The notes under the pieces were generated by a model. That model saw only the letters and a list, made by a program, of their open reading frames with translations, ran no database searches and had not been told where the DNA came from. From Acidobacteriota bacterium (GTDB lineage Bacteria > Acidobacteriota > Vicinamibacteria > Vicinamibacterales > UBA2999), in NCBI GenBank assembly GCA_947465645.1, contig CANIBQ010000058.1:1-31287 (forward strand): a stretch of DNA of 31,287 bases, read 5' to 3'. This document shows, one piece after another, positions 18,112-28,063 of this stretch. A program made the translations under genes and the position numbers. The number at the start of each line of letters is the position of its first letter. Positions within the stretch are counted from its first letter, which is position 1.

Positions 18112-19344
18112 GTGTCGTCCGCAGTCTCGTTTTCGCTCGTGTACCTGCTTGCGGCCGCCATCGGGCTGACGGGGTTCGCGGTGATCTGGCCGCGCCGGCA
18201 GGCCCCTGGCGGCAGGCCGCTGGCGTTCATGCTTCTCGCGGCTGCCTTCTGGGCGCTGTGCGACGCGATCGAGCTGCACGTCCCGTCGGTGGACGGCAAG
18301 CGGCTCGTCTCGCAGGTGCAATACCTCGGCGTGATCGCCGCCGCGCCGTTCTTCTTTCACGCGGCGATGGAGCTGGCCGGATTCGGCGCGCGGCTGCGCG
18401 GCGGGCTGCTCGTCGCGGTGTGGAGCGTGCCGCTCGCCTCGCTCCTCTTTGCCTGGACCAATCCCTGGCACCGCTGGCTCTGGATCGACATCCTCCCGCC
18501 CTCAGGAGACTCGCCCTTCGCGTCCTACCAGTACGGCTGGTGGTTCTGGGTGCTCACGGCGCAGAACTACATCCTCATGGTGGCCACCACGGTGATCCTG
18601 CTTGGGGCGATCAGGCGGGTCGGCCGCCACTTCCGCACCGCCATGATCGTCGTGCTCGTCGCCGTCATCCTGCCGTGGATCGGCAACGCCCTGTACAACG
18701 CGAAGCTCGGACCGTGGCCGGGGCTGAACTGGCTCACGCTCTCGCTCGGCATCAGCGGCTCGCTGCTGGTGTGGGTGGTGCTGCGCGAGGGGCTTCTCGA
18801 CCTGTTGCCGCAGGCGCCGGAGGCGCTGCTCGAGAAGATGACCGACGGGGTGATGATGCTCGACCCGCAGGGGAACGTCATCTTCGCGAACCAGGCCGCG
18901 CAGCAGATGATCGGCTCCGAAAGCGGCACCCTGGCGCCGGCGTTCGGGTTCAACTCGCTCGCCAATGTGGGTGGGCCGTGGCGATCGGAGGCGCAGTTCG
19001 AGCACGGCGGCGTGCGCCGATGGCTCGACGTGCGCATCGATCCGGTTCGCGACCGATGGGGCGCGGCGGCCGGCCGGCTGGTCGTGGCCCGCGACGTGAC
19101 GGTGGAGAAGGAGCTCGAAGACGAGCGCGAGCGGCTGATCGACGAGCTGCAGGAGGCGCTGCGCAAGGTGTCGCAGCTCGAGGCGCTGCTGCCCATCTGC
19201 GCGAGCTGCCGGAAGGTGCGCGACGACAAGGGGTACTGGGGACACGTCGAGGAGTACTTCAGCAGCCGCGCGCCGGTGGAGTTCACCCACGGGATCTGTC
19301 CCGACTGCGCCACCATGCTCTACCCCGACATAATAGAGAAGTGA
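18112..19344 (+). CDS. Membrane sensor: 7TM histidine-kinase-type N-domain, PAS, C-terminal CxxC...CxxC module
   Basis: This 410-residue protein has a HisKA_7TM-like membrane domain (about 1-225, with several hydrophobic segments and AFWALCDAIELHV), a PAS domain (about 235-340: MTDGVMMLDPQGNVIFANQAAQQMIG), a coiled coil (EDERERLIDELQEALRKVSQL) and a C-terminal module. That module has C363 and C366 in ICASCRKVRDDKGYWG and C396 and C399 in HGICPDC, a four-cysteine pattern that probably binds zinc or another metal. Similar tails occur on response regulators and PAS proteins. There is no kinase, GGDEF or output DNA-binding domain, so it must signal through partner binding. GTG 18112 was chosen to start at the first membrane helix; GTG 18076 is possible. 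Its stop overlaps the next start (GTGA). Confidence 0.8.
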   Translation: MSSAVSFSLVYLLAAAIGLTGFAVIWPRRQAPGGRPLAFMLLAAAFWALCDAIELHVPSVDGKRLVSQVQYLGVIAAAPFFFHAAMELAGFGARLRGGLLVAVWSVPLASLLFAWTNPWHRWLWIDILPPSGDSPFASYQYGWWFWVLTAQNYILMVATTVILLGAIRRVGRHFRTAMIVVLVAVILPWIGNALYNAKLGPWPGLNWLTLSLGISGSLLVWVVLREGLLDLLPQAPEALLEKMTDGVMMLDPQGNVIFANQAAQQMIGSESGTLAPAFGFNSLANVGGPWRSEAQFEHGGVRRWLDVRIDPVRDRWGAAAGRLVVARDVTVEKELEDERERLIDELQEALRKVSQLEALLPICASCRKVRDDKGYWGHVEEYFSSRAPVEFTHGICPDCATMLYPDIIEK

Positions 19345-20813
19345 GTGACTCCTCGGCGCATGCCGAGTTCCTGAAAGCGCATCCCGAATACGAGACGACG
19401 GCGCGTCTCGACGAGCTGCGCGCGTCGGACTACGCGCGCCTCGACGAGCAGCAGCACGTCTACCTCGACTACACCGGCGGCAGCCTGTACGCCGACTCGC
19501 AGGTGCGCGCGCACGCGGAATTGCTCACGCGCCAGGTCTTCGGCAACCCGCACTCGGCGAGCCTGACTTCGTCGGGCATGACGGAACTCGTGGAGCAGAC
19601 GCGGCGCGCGGTGCTCGAATGGTTCCACGCGCCGCCTGGCGCATACACGGCCGTCTTCACCGCCAATGCCACCGGCGCGCTCAAGCACGTCGGCGAGTCG
19701 TACCCGTTCGCGCCCGGCGGACGGTTTCTGCTGACGGCCGACAATCACAATTCGGTCAACGGCATCCGCGAGTTCGCCCGTGCGGGCGGCGCGGCCGTCG
19801 AGTACGCGCCGCTGACGTTTCCGGAGCTGAAGATCGACCGCGAGCGCCTCGAGCCGTTGTTGGCAGGCGCCGACCCTGGCGCCGATAATCTGTTTGCGTT
19901 TCCCGCGCAGTCGAATTTCTCGGGCGTGAAGCATCCGCTCGCGCTCATCGATGACGCGCACGCGCGGGGGTGGGACGTGCTGCTCGACGCCGCGGCCTAT
20001 GTGCCGACGAGCCGTCTCGACCTGCGCGAGGTCACGCCGGACTTCGTGACCCTCTCGTTCTACAAGATGTTCGGCTATCCGACCGGCGTGGGATGCCTGC
20101 TGATTCGCAATGCCGTGCTGGGCAAGCTCCGGCGTCCGTGGTTTGCCGGCGGCACGGTGAACTTCGCCACCGTACAGGGACGCCGCCACATCCTGTCGCC
20201 CGGGGAAGCGGGGTTCGAGGATGGGACGCTGAACTATCTGGCGATCCCCGCGGTTGGCATCGGCCTCCGCCACCTGGCGTCCATCGGCATCGACACCATC
20301 CAGGCGCGCGTGCGATGCCTGACGAGCTGGCTCCTGGAGCGGCTCCTGGAGCTTCGCCACGCCAACGGCCGCCACATGGTGCGCATCTACGGCCCGATGA
20401 CCGGCGAATCGCGCGGCGGCGTGGTGACGATGAATTTCTACGATCCGGAGGGACACCTGCTGGACTACCGCCGCGTCGAGGAGCTGGCGAGCGCCCAGCG
20501 GATCTCGCTGCGCACCGGCTGCTTCTGCAACCCCGGCGCGGGCGAGACGGCCGAGGGGCTGACCGAGGCCGACGTGCTCGAGGCCGTCGCCGAGGAGGCG
20601 GACATGACGCTGCCGAGGTTCCTGAAGTTCATCACCCACCGCGGAGGCAAGAGCGCCGGCGCCGTCCGCGTGTCGCTCGGCGTCGCGAGCAACTTCGCGG
20701 ATGTGTTGACGTTCTACGAATTCGCCAGGAGCCTCCGCGATCAGACGCGGATCACGATGGGCGAGGTGAGCTTCGACATCGAGTCGTGTCGAGTGATCCG
20801 GGACGGTTCCTGA
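19341..20813 (+). CDS. PLP-dependent class V aminotransferase, Moco-sulfurase/cysteine-desulfurase-like
   Basis: This 490-residue cytoplasmic enzyme should bind PLP through K242 in SFYKMFGYPTGVG. The motif RTGCFCNPG (C394 and C396) matches the N-terminal sulfurase domain of eukaryotic Moco sulfurase more closely than ordinary cysteine desulfurases. The start of the domain (YLDYTGGSLYADSQV, then FGNPHSAS) is also of that type. The C-terminal MOSC domain of Moco sulfurase is missing; instead the protein ends after a long insert (TLPRFLKFITHRGGKSAG) and a normal small domain. It starts at GTG 19341, overlapping the sensor stop by four bases, which argues for coupled translation. Sulfur transfer to a molybdenum enzyme or another acceptor is plausible but unproved. 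Confidence 0.85.
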   Translation: MSDSSAHAEFLKAHPEYETTARLDELRASDYARLDEQQHVYLDYTGGSLYADSQVRAHAELLTRQVFGNPHSASLTSSGMTELVEQTRRAVLEWFHAPPGAYTAVFTANATGALKHVGESYPFAPGGRFLLTADNHNSVNGIREFARAGGAAVEYAPLTFPELKIDRERLEPLLAGADPGADNLFAFPAQSNFSGVKHPLALIDDAHARGWDVLLDAAAYVPTSRLDLREVTPDFVTLSFYKMFGYPTGVGCLLIRNAVLGKLRRPWFAGGTVNFATVQGRRHILSPGEAGFEDGTLNYLAIPAVGIGLRHLASIGIDTIQARVRCLTSWLLERLLELRHANGRHMVRIYGPMTGESRGGVVTMNFYDPEGHLLDYRRVEELASAQRISLRTGCFCNPGAGETAEGLTEADVLEAVAEEADMTLPRFLKFITHRGGKSAGAVRVSLGVASNFADVLTFYEFARSLRDQTRITMGEVSFDIESCRVIRDGS

Positions 20814-20818
20814 GACGG

Positions 20819-20887
20819 CACACCGAGGCACTGAGGCACCGAGAACTCCTTTGGCAAAAAACCTCGGTGCCTCGGAGCTTCGGTGTG
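20819..20887. repeat. Long imperfect hairpin of CACCGAGGC repeats between two genes
   Basis: Arms at 20819-20843 and 20863-20887 pair at 22 of 25 positions around a 19-base loop that contains a run of A. Each arm is made of CACCGAG-like units (CACACCGAGGCACTGAGG). It lies after the PLP enzyme stop and before the S9 peptidase start and may terminate the upstream operon. Its build is the same as that of the CACAGAG hairpin at 16213-16280, but the unit differs. Confidence 0.85.
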
Positions 20888-20933
20888 TCGTGATCGTGTT
20901 GTGGTCTTCCGGGATGTTCTATATTCGCTCACG

Positions 20934-22874
20934 ATGACAGTCGCGCCGTACGGAACATGGGTCTCGCCCCTCAGCGCCCGCGTGATCGCGGCCGGCGCGC
21001 TGCGCATCAGCGGCATCACCCTCGACACCGGCGACATCTACTGGATCGAAGGACGGCCGAGCGAGGGCGGACGCAATGTGCTGGTGCGTCGCGACGCGAA
21101 CCTTCACACCTCGGATCTCGTGCCTCCAGGGGTGAACGTCCGCACGCGTGTGCACGAGTACGGCGGCCCCGCGTACATCGTGTCGAGCGGCAATGCCTTC
21201 TACGTGAACTTCGCCGATCAGCGTGTATATCGACTCGCCGAATTCACGCACCCCGAACCCTCGAACACGCCGACACCGATCACGCCCGAAGGATTCTTCT
21301 ACGGTGATTTCACGATCGACCGCACGCGGCATCGGCTGATCTGCGCCCGCGAGGACCATACGCAGCCCGGTCGCGAGCCGGCCAGTACGCTCGTGAGCCT
21401 GCCGATGGACGGCTCGACGAGCGCGGGCGATGTGCTCGCCTCTGGCTACGACTTCTACTCGACGCCGCGCGTCAGCCCTGACGGGTCGCGGCTCGCCTGG
21501 CTGGCGTGGCGCCATCCGCAGATGCCGTGGGACGGCACCGAGCTCTGGATCGCGTCGATTCGCGAGGACGGGTCGCTCGACAAATCCCGTCGCGTCGCAG
21601 GCAGTGAGAGCGAGTCAATCTACCAGCCCGGATGGGGACCTGACGGCACCCTTTATTTCGTCAGCGATCGAACAGGGTGGTGGAATCTATATCGTTCGGA
21701 CAGTTCGGGTCGTTCGGACCGTTCGGATCGCTCCCGTTCCGTTCAACCCGTCCTCAACGAGCCGATTGAGCGGGCGGAATTTGGAAGACCCCAGTGGGTG
21801 TTCGGTACGGCGACGTGGGCGTTCGCGGGGCCGTCCCGGATCGTCGCGTCCTACACGCGCGATGGCCGGTGGCATCTCGCGCTGATTGACATCACGACGG
21901 GAACGCTCGCGAACATCGCCACCGACGTGCAGCCGCACGAGTGGCTGGCGGCCTCCGAGACCTACGCGTTCTTCGTCGCCGGCTCGCCGACCTCGCCCGA
22001 TGCGCTCGTTGGCCTGGAGATCGCGACCGGGGCGACCGAGACCGTGCGCATCGCCGCCTCGCTCTCCCTCGACCCCGGATACGTGTCGGTGCCCGAGGCG
22101 ATCGAGTGTCCGACCACCGGCGGACGTACGGCCCACGCGTTCTACTATCCGCCGCGCAACAAGGACTGTTCCGCGCCTCAGCTCGACACCCCGCCGCTCA
22201 TCGTCATCAGCCACGGCGGACCGACGACGGCGGCGAAGGGCACGCTGGACCTGCAGATTCAGTACTGGACGAGCCGCGGCTTCGCCGTTGCCGACGTCAA
22301 CTATGGCGGCAGCTCCGGGTACGGACGCGAATACCGGCAGCGTCTCAATGGCCAGTGGGGCATCGTGGACGTCGACGATGTGGTCCACGCCGCGCTGTGT
22401 CTCGCGTCGCAGGGCAAGGCCGATCGGAAGCGTCTCATCATCCGCGGCGGCAGCGCCGGCGGGTACACGACGCTTGCCGCACTGGCGTTTCATCCAGAGG
22501 TGTTCGGGGCGGGAGCCAGCTACTACGGCGTGAGCGACGTCGAGGTGCTGGCGCGCGACACGCACAAGTTCGAATCGCGCTACCTCGATACCCTGATCGG
22601 GCCGTACCCCGAAAAGCAGGACCTGTATCGCGCCCGGTCTCCAATCCACTTCGTCGACCAGCTCGCGTGCCCCCTGATCCTGTTTCAGGGTCTGGAAGAC
22701 AAAGTTGTGCCTCCGAACCAGTCGCAGATGATGGCCGACGCCGTGCGGGCCAAGGGCTTGCCGGTGGAGTACCTCACGTTCGAAGGCGAGCAGCACGGGT
22801 TCCGCAAGGCCGAGACCATCATCCGGTGCCTCGAGTCGGAACTGGAGTTCTATCGCTCCGTGTTCCGATTTTAG
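20934..22874 (+). CDS. S9-family acylaminoacyl/prolyl oligopeptidase
   Basis: This 646-residue serine peptidase should remove residues from short peptides. An N-terminal beta-propeller (about 1-380, with repeated blades such as [19 protein letters not shown]) is followed by an alpha/beta hydrolase domain (about 400-646). The triad is S507 (RGGSAGG), D589 (GLEDKVVP) and H621 (EGEQHGFRK). The stretch [10 protein letters not shown] forms the oxyanion loop, and [15 protein letters not shown] is a hallmark of dipeptidyl aminopeptidase/acylaminoacyl peptidases. There is no signal peptide, so it is probably cytoplasmic. ATG 20934 is the natural start; an earlier GTG at 20883 would read through the hairpin. 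A 9-bp tandem repeat at 21694-21729 adds an Arg/Ser/Asp-rich loop within the propeller. The M28 peptidase follows 23 bases downstream. Confidence 0.93.
   Translation: MTVAPYGTWVSPLSARVIAAGALRISGITLDTGDIYWIEGRPSEGGRNVLVRRDANLHTSDLVPPGVNVRTRVHEYGGPAYIVSSGNAFYVNFADQRVYRLAEFTHPEPSNTPTPITPEGFFYGDFTIDRTRHRLICAREDHTQPGREPASTLVSLPMDGSTSAGDVLASGYDFYSTPRVSPDGSRLAWLAWRHPQMPWDGTELWIASIREDGSLDKSRRVAGSESESIYQPGWGPDGTLYFVSDRTGWWNLYRSDSSGRSDRSDRSRSVQPVLNEPIERAEFGRPQWVFGTATWAFAGPSRIVASYTRDGRWHLALIDITTGTLANIATDVQPHEWLAASETYAFFVAGSPTSPDALVGLEIATGATETVRIAASLSLDPGYVSVPEAIECPTTGGRTAHAFYYPPRNKDCSAPQLDTPPLIVISHGGPTTAAKGTLDLQIQYWTSRGFAVADVNYGGSSGYGREYRQRLNGQWGIVDVDDVVHAALCLASQGKADRKRLIIRGGSAGGYTTLAALAFHPEVFGAGASYYGVSDVEVLARDTHKFESRYLDTLIGPYPEKQDLYRARSPIHFVDQLACPLILFQGLEDKVVPPNQSQMMADAVRAKGLPVEYLTFEGEQHGFRKAETIIRCLESELEFYRSVFRF
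21694..21729 (+). repeat. Four 9-bp tandem repeats inside the S9 peptidase gene
   Basis: GTTCGGACA, GTTCGGGTC, GTTCGGACC and GTTCGGATC follow each other without gaps. Because nine is a multiple of three, they stay in frame and encode [12 protein letters not shown], followed by RSRS. This makes a hydrophilic loop between propeller strands (LYRSD...VQPVL). Confidence 0.85.
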
Positions 22875-22897
22875 TGGTGTTATCCTCTGGGGTCTTC

Positions 22898-24538
22898 ATG
22901 AGCATGCCGCGGCGGCTTGTCATCGCCGGTGTTCTGGTGGTCGCGACGCTCGTCGCGGTGCCCGCGCAGGAGCGCGTCGACGAGGGCCTGTTCTGGAAGA
23001 TCCGCCAGGAAGCCACCAGCAACTCCCAGATTCTGAAGACGCTTCACGTCCTGACCGACGTCTACGGGCCGCGGCTGACCGGCTCGCCGAATCTCAAGAA
23101 CGCAGGCGAGTGGGCCGCGCAGCAGATGGAGAAGTGGGGACTCGAGAACGCCAGGCTCGAGCCATGGGATTTCGGGCGCTCCGGGTGGCTCAACGAGCGT
23201 CTCTCGGCCCACATCGTCGCCCCGGTAAAGGATGCGCTGGTTGTCGAGGCGCTCTCGTGGACGCCGGGCACGAAGGGGGCGGTGCGCGGCGCCGCGATCC
23301 AGATCACGCTGCCGCAGCGGCCGACCAGCGCCGAACTCACCGCCTATTTCGCCAGCATCAACGACAGCCTGAAAGGCAAGATGGTGCTGGTCGGCCCGCC
23401 GCGCGAGGTGCCCATCAACTTCAATCCGCCTGCGATGCGGCGCGATGATGCCGAGATCGTCACGCAGTTGAACGCGGCGCCTGCCGCGGGCCGCGGCGGC
23501 GGTCCTGCAGCCGCGCCGCCTGCTCAGCCTGCACCGCCTCCGCCACTGACGGCCAACCAGATCGAGGAACAGTTGATGCCGTTCCTGGCTTCGAGCGGCG
23601 CGCTCGTGCGCATCAACGACGCCGGCCGCGCGGCGGGTCAGATCCGCGCGTTCAACAACCGGCTGTACGACGTTGCGAAGGCGCCGCCGACCGTCGTCAT
23701 GCGAAACGAGGATTACGGCCGAATCTCGCGCCTGCTGGCCGATGGCCGGAGCGTCGAGCTCGAGTTCGATATCGTCAATCACGTTTATCCCGAGGGTCGC
23801 ACCAGCTACAACGTCGTCGCGGAGATTGTCGGCACCGACAAGTGGGATGAAGTCGTCATGCTCGGCGGACATCTCGACTCGTGGCACGCCGCGACCGGGG
23901 CGACCGACAACGCCATCGGCTGCGCGGTGATGATGGAGGCAGCGCGCATCCTCACGGCGATCGGCGTGAAACCGCGCCGGACGATTCGCGTGGCGCTCTG
24001 GAGCGGAGAAGAGCAGGGGCTGCTCGGTTCGCAGGCGTACGTGAAGGAGCATTTCGGCACCTTCGAGCAGCAGAAACCTGGTTACGCGAAATTCGCCGGC
24101 TACTTCAATATCGACCAGGGCACCGGCCGCGCCCGCGGCTTCACCGTGTTTGGCCCGCCCGCGGCCGCGACGGTGCTGCAGCAGGCGGTCGCGTCGTTCA
24201 AGGATCTCGGCGTGCTCGGGGCCAACACCACGCGCAACCGCACGCGCGGCGGTTCGGATCACACGTCGTTCAACGAGGCGGGGCTGCCCGGGATCTGGGT
24301 GCTGCAGGATCCGATCGAGTACAACGCGCAGACGTGGCATACCAACCTCGACACCTACGAGCGGATCGTCGAGGAAGACGTGAAGAAGTCGGCGATGGTG
24401 ATCGCCGCGGCGGTGTATCACCTGGCCATGCGCGAGGATCGGCTCCCGCTGTTTGGCGCCGACCAGATGCCGCGCCGGCCTGCCCCCCCGGCGCCCGCGC
24501 AGCCGCAGCCTGCGGACGCGCCGACAACCAGCAACTAA
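22898..24538 (+). CDS. Secreted M28-family zinc aminopeptidase/carboxypeptidase
   Basis: This 546-residue exported metallopeptidase has a signal peptide ([24 protein letters not shown]) and a two-zinc M28 domain in its second half. Ligands and catalytic residues visible are H325 (GGHLDSWH), D337 (GATDNAIG), E371/E372 ([10 protein letters not shown]), an acidic residue in YFNIDQGTG and a late histidine in [10 protein letters not shown]. The first half includes a PA-like insert with a Gly/Ala/Pro-rich linker (about 190-215). The C-terminus ends in a Pro/Ala-rich tail after the domain. ATG 22898 follows TGGGGTC; ATG 22904 is an alternative. It follows the S9 peptidase by 23 bases and the YciI-like gene follows it by 11, so the three may be one unit for peptide use. 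Confidence 0.93.
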   Translation: MSMPRRLVIAGVLVVATLVAVPAQERVDEGLFWKIRQEATSNSQILKTLHVLTDVYGPRLTGSPNLKNAGEWAAQQMEKWGLENARLEPWDFGRSGWLNERLSAHIVAPVKDALVVEALSWTPGTKGAVRGAAIQITLPQRPTSAELTAYFASINDSLKGKMVLVGPPREVPINFNPPAMRRDDAEIVTQLNAAPAAGRGGGPAAAPPAQPAPPPPLTANQIEEQLMPFLASSGALVRINDAGRAAGQIRAFNNRLYDVAKAPPTVVMRNEDYGRISRLLADGRSVELEFDIVNHVYPEGRTSYNVVAEIVGTDKWDEVVMLGGHLDSWHAATGATDNAIGCAVMMEAARILTAIGVKPRRTIRVALWSGEEQGLLGSQAYVKEHFGTFEQQKPGYAKFAGYFNIDQGTGRARGFTVFGPPAAATVLQQAVASFKDLGVLGANTTRNRTRGGSDHTSFNEAGLPGIWVLQDPIEYNAQTWHTNLDTYERIVEEDVKKSAMVIAAAVYHLAMREDRLPLFGADQMPRRPAPPAPAQPQPADAPTTSN

Positions 24539-24549
24539 CCCTGACCTCG

Positions 24550-24849
24550 ATGCATTACCTGCTCTTCTACGACGTCGTTGACAACTATCCCGAACGGCGC
24601 GCACCGTTTCGCGCCGCGCATATCGCTCTCGCGCGCCAGGCGGTGGCGCGCGGCGAGTTGATTCTCGGCGGCGGGTTCAACAACCCGCCCGACGGCTCGG
24701 TGCTGCTGTTCCGCGGCGACTCGCCGGCGGCCGCCGAAGCGTTCGCCGCCGCCGATCCCTATGTCACGAGCGGCATCGTGACGCGGTGGCGCGTCCGCGA
24801 GTGGACCACCGTCGTCGGTCCCCAGGCGGAGGCGCCGCTTCCCGAGTAG
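24550..24849 (+). CDS. YciI-like family small protein
   Basis: This 99-residue protein has the ferredoxin-like YciI/YCII fold. MHYLLFYDVVDNYPERRAPFRAAH opens the domain, with the conserved histidine in RAAHIALARQ. ARGELILGGGF and the acidic ADPYVTSGIV are typical of the family, in which His and Asp form a putative active site of unknown chemistry. It is cytoplasmic by lack of a signal. The ATG at 24550 is 11 bases after the M28 peptidase stop and has no strong ribosome binding site, so translation may depend on the upstream gene. Function within the peptidase cluster is unknown. Confidence 0.88.
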   Translation: MHYLLFYDVVDNYPERRAPFRAAHIALARQAVARGELILGGGFNNPPDGSVLLFRGDSPAAAEAFAAADPYVTSGIVTRWRVREWTTVVGPQAEAPLPE

Positions 24850-24905
24850 GTGGGTCCGTTTTCGTCTAGCAGCAGCGTACGGAGTGGACGGAGGCAACGG
24901 CTCAA

Positions 24906-25318
24906 CACGGAGAAACGGAGGAACGGAGGTTGAATTTCTCGCGTACGTCAAACGCCTCTGCCCTCGACGTTCTTGCGTACCTGTGAGCGCTGTTCGCGGA
25001 TTCCCTCAGGGTTTTGAGCGGCCACCTCTTTGCTCCTGGAACTGCGTGCTGATCGACGCGCCGTTCAACGCCGTGACGGGCCAGATCATCGGCGGGGCAA
25101 TCGAGGTCCATCGGATCCTTGGCCCAGGTCTCCTCGAATCCAGTTATATGACGTGCCTGCAGTTCGAGCTCGCGGCCCGGCACCTGCGGTTCGTCGTTCA
25201 ACGAGCCATTCCGATTGTCTACAAAGGGATCGCGCTGGACTCGCACTACCGCGTCGACTTGATCGTCGAGGATCTGGTCGTCGTCGAGGTGAAATCAGTT
25301 ACTCCGTGGCTCCGTGTG
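24906..25318. repeat. CACGGAG-type repeats in inverted orientation around a GxxExxY gene
   Basis: The left block (24906-24929) is CACGGAGAAACGGAGGAACG followed by GAGG. The right block (25302-25318), read on the minus strand, is CACACGGAGCCACGGAG. The two face each other and enclose the GxxExxY reading frame, like the arms of a small element. This build is similar to the CACAGAG and CACCGAG hairpins elsewhere in the window, but here about 370 bases of coding DNA lie between the arms. Confidence 0.6.
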
Positions 25319-25357
25319 AGGCCGTGCCCTCCGGCGCCTCCGTTGCCCGCACCCTGA
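25046..25357 (+). pseudogene. GxxExxY-family protein gene, C-terminally truncated
   Basis: The first 80 or so residues match the GxxExxY family of small proteins of unknown function: VTGQIIGGAIEVHRILGPGLLES is the signature region, followed by RAIPIVYKGIALDSHYRVDLIVED and LVVVEVKS. In this family the EVKS segment, reminiscent of a nuclease-type E-x-K, is normally followed by about 40 residues ending in a conserved INF-type strand. Here the frame instead runs into the right-hand repeat and ends in low-complexity TPWLRVRPCPPAPPLPAP. So the gene is probably truncated. GTG 25046 was chosen as the nearest start to the conserved domain; the open frame extends left to 24884 through the left repeat. 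The stop lies 11 bases from the convergent glycerol kinase. Confidence 0.7.
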
Positions 25358-25368
25358 CGAAATCCGCT

Positions 25369-26880
<1,512 letters not shown>

Positions 26881-26908
26881 GTCGGCACCTGGCAGATTGC
26901 GCCGGCGC

Positions 26909-27910
26909 TCAGCGAGGCAGGTATCGCTGCGCCTGCTCGGGATCGCACCCGAATCGAAGAAGCCGCTGCTGTGGGGCGTAGTCCCATTCACTGCTCATGG
27001 TAAATGGCTCCGCCAGATAATCTGAATCCTCGACGACGGAGCTGACCAGCAGGCGAGTCCTGTCGTCGCTGAGTTGGTATCGCTCCACGACATGCTTCCG
27101 GGGTCCCGATGGCATTTCCCGCAGCTCGGGGCCGCTGCCGGCGTAGGTGCCCAACATGTGATCCGCGAACAGCGTCGTATCGATGACGAGGACCTCGCCC
27201 TCCCACCGCCCGGTCGAATGGCCCTGGGTCGTGCGCGCACCGTCTTTCGGGTGTGGGCGTCCGTCCATAAACACGGTCCGATCGACGTTGAAGAACTCGT
27301 TTCGGATGACCACTCGATCATTCCGAACCTCGATCTCGTTCAGGTAGGGCAGCGTCGACAGGAAGGGCGCCACATGCGGAATGCATTTGGTCACCGGATT
27401 CGACGCTTCCGTGTACGCCTTCATCGCCGCCAGGCCCTTTGCTGTCGGCTTCAACGCGCCGATGCGCCGCCGTGTGAATCCACGAAGGCCGTTCCACACG
27501 CCAGCCACGCTGGTCGCCAGGGCCGCACTCGTCGTCGCGGGGGCTCGAGGCGTCAACACGACCCCGTTGCCAAGGGCGATCGACACGATGAGCGCGTGAT
27601 TCCGCTGGGCGTTCCTGTCAGGACTTGCCCGCACTGTCACCACGGAGCCAACCGCCAGCAATTCGCGACGCCAACCGCTTCGAGTGAGAATCGGCACCGC
27701 ATCCGTCTCGAGCATCCACTCGGCGGGTTTGCCAGGCGCGCTCTCCACGGTGACGTAGACATAGGTGTGCGGGCTCGTCCAGTCAAGACGCGTGACCTTG
27801 CCCTGGAGGGTGATCTGGGAGCTCGCATCGAAGGCAGCGGCGCTGTGATGAGCCGATGCCGTGGCGGTAAGAATGACCATGGCCGCGATGACCGAATACA
27901 GTCGCCTCAT
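26909..27910 (-). CDS. Exported DUF6152-type protein of unknown function
   Basis: This 333-residue protein has two recognisable halves and no known function. A signal peptide ([20 protein letters not shown]) would be cut just before HHSAAAFD, so the mature protein begins with two histidines, a feature conserved in DUF6152 proteins. The N-terminal half is a small beta barrel ([24 protein letters not shown], then [10 protein letters not shown]). The second half carries MDGRPHP and [19 protein letters not shown], a combination often seen in exported Acidobacteriota proteins. ATG 27910 follows GAGAGG. It diverges from the lectin-hydrolase gene with about 150 bases between them. A periplasmic or surface place is likely; metal binding by the N-terminal histidines is a guess. 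Confidence 0.8.
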   Translation of the reverse strand: MRRLYSVIAAMVILTATASAHHSAAAFDASSQITLQGKVTRLDWTSPHTYVYVTVESAPGKPAEWMLETDAVPILTRSGWRRELLAVGSVVTVRASPDRNAQRNHALIVSIALGNGVVLTPRAPATTSAALATSVAGVWNGLRGFTRRRIGALKPTAKGLAAMKAYTEASNPVTKCIPHVAPFLSTLPYLNEIEVRNDRVVIRNEFFNVDRTVFMDGRPHPKDGARTTQGHSTGRWEGEVLVIDTTLFADHMLGTYAGSGPELREMPSGPRKHVVERYQLSDDRTRLLVSSVVEDSDYLAEPFTMSSEWDYAPQQRLLRFGCDPEQAQRYLPR

Positions 27911-28063
27911 GAGACCTCTCAGGCCGGACAGGAGCGGGACGCTCCATGTCGGCGCAAGGTTACAACTGAATCGGTGTGGCTCGCAGGACTTGTTGGGTCG
28001 CGCGTATGATCGGGGTCCTGCGCCATCTGCGATGCCGTTAAACCGCGTGTGTGGAGGAATGTC

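Noticed and set aside
19320..20831. A 503-codon open frame antisense to the PLP enzyme gene
   Set aside because: No recognisable motifs, Arg/His/Ala-rich, and the sense strand has a complete PLP enzyme; shadow frame.
22880..24604. A 574-codon open frame antisense to the M28 peptidase
   Set aside because: Composition is that of reverse-strand GC-rich DNA; the sense M28 gene has signal peptide and metal ligands.
24884..25045. N-terminal extension of the GxxExxY protein from 24884
   Set aside because: It translates the left repeat and unrelated DNA, and the conserved family domain begins only after 25046.
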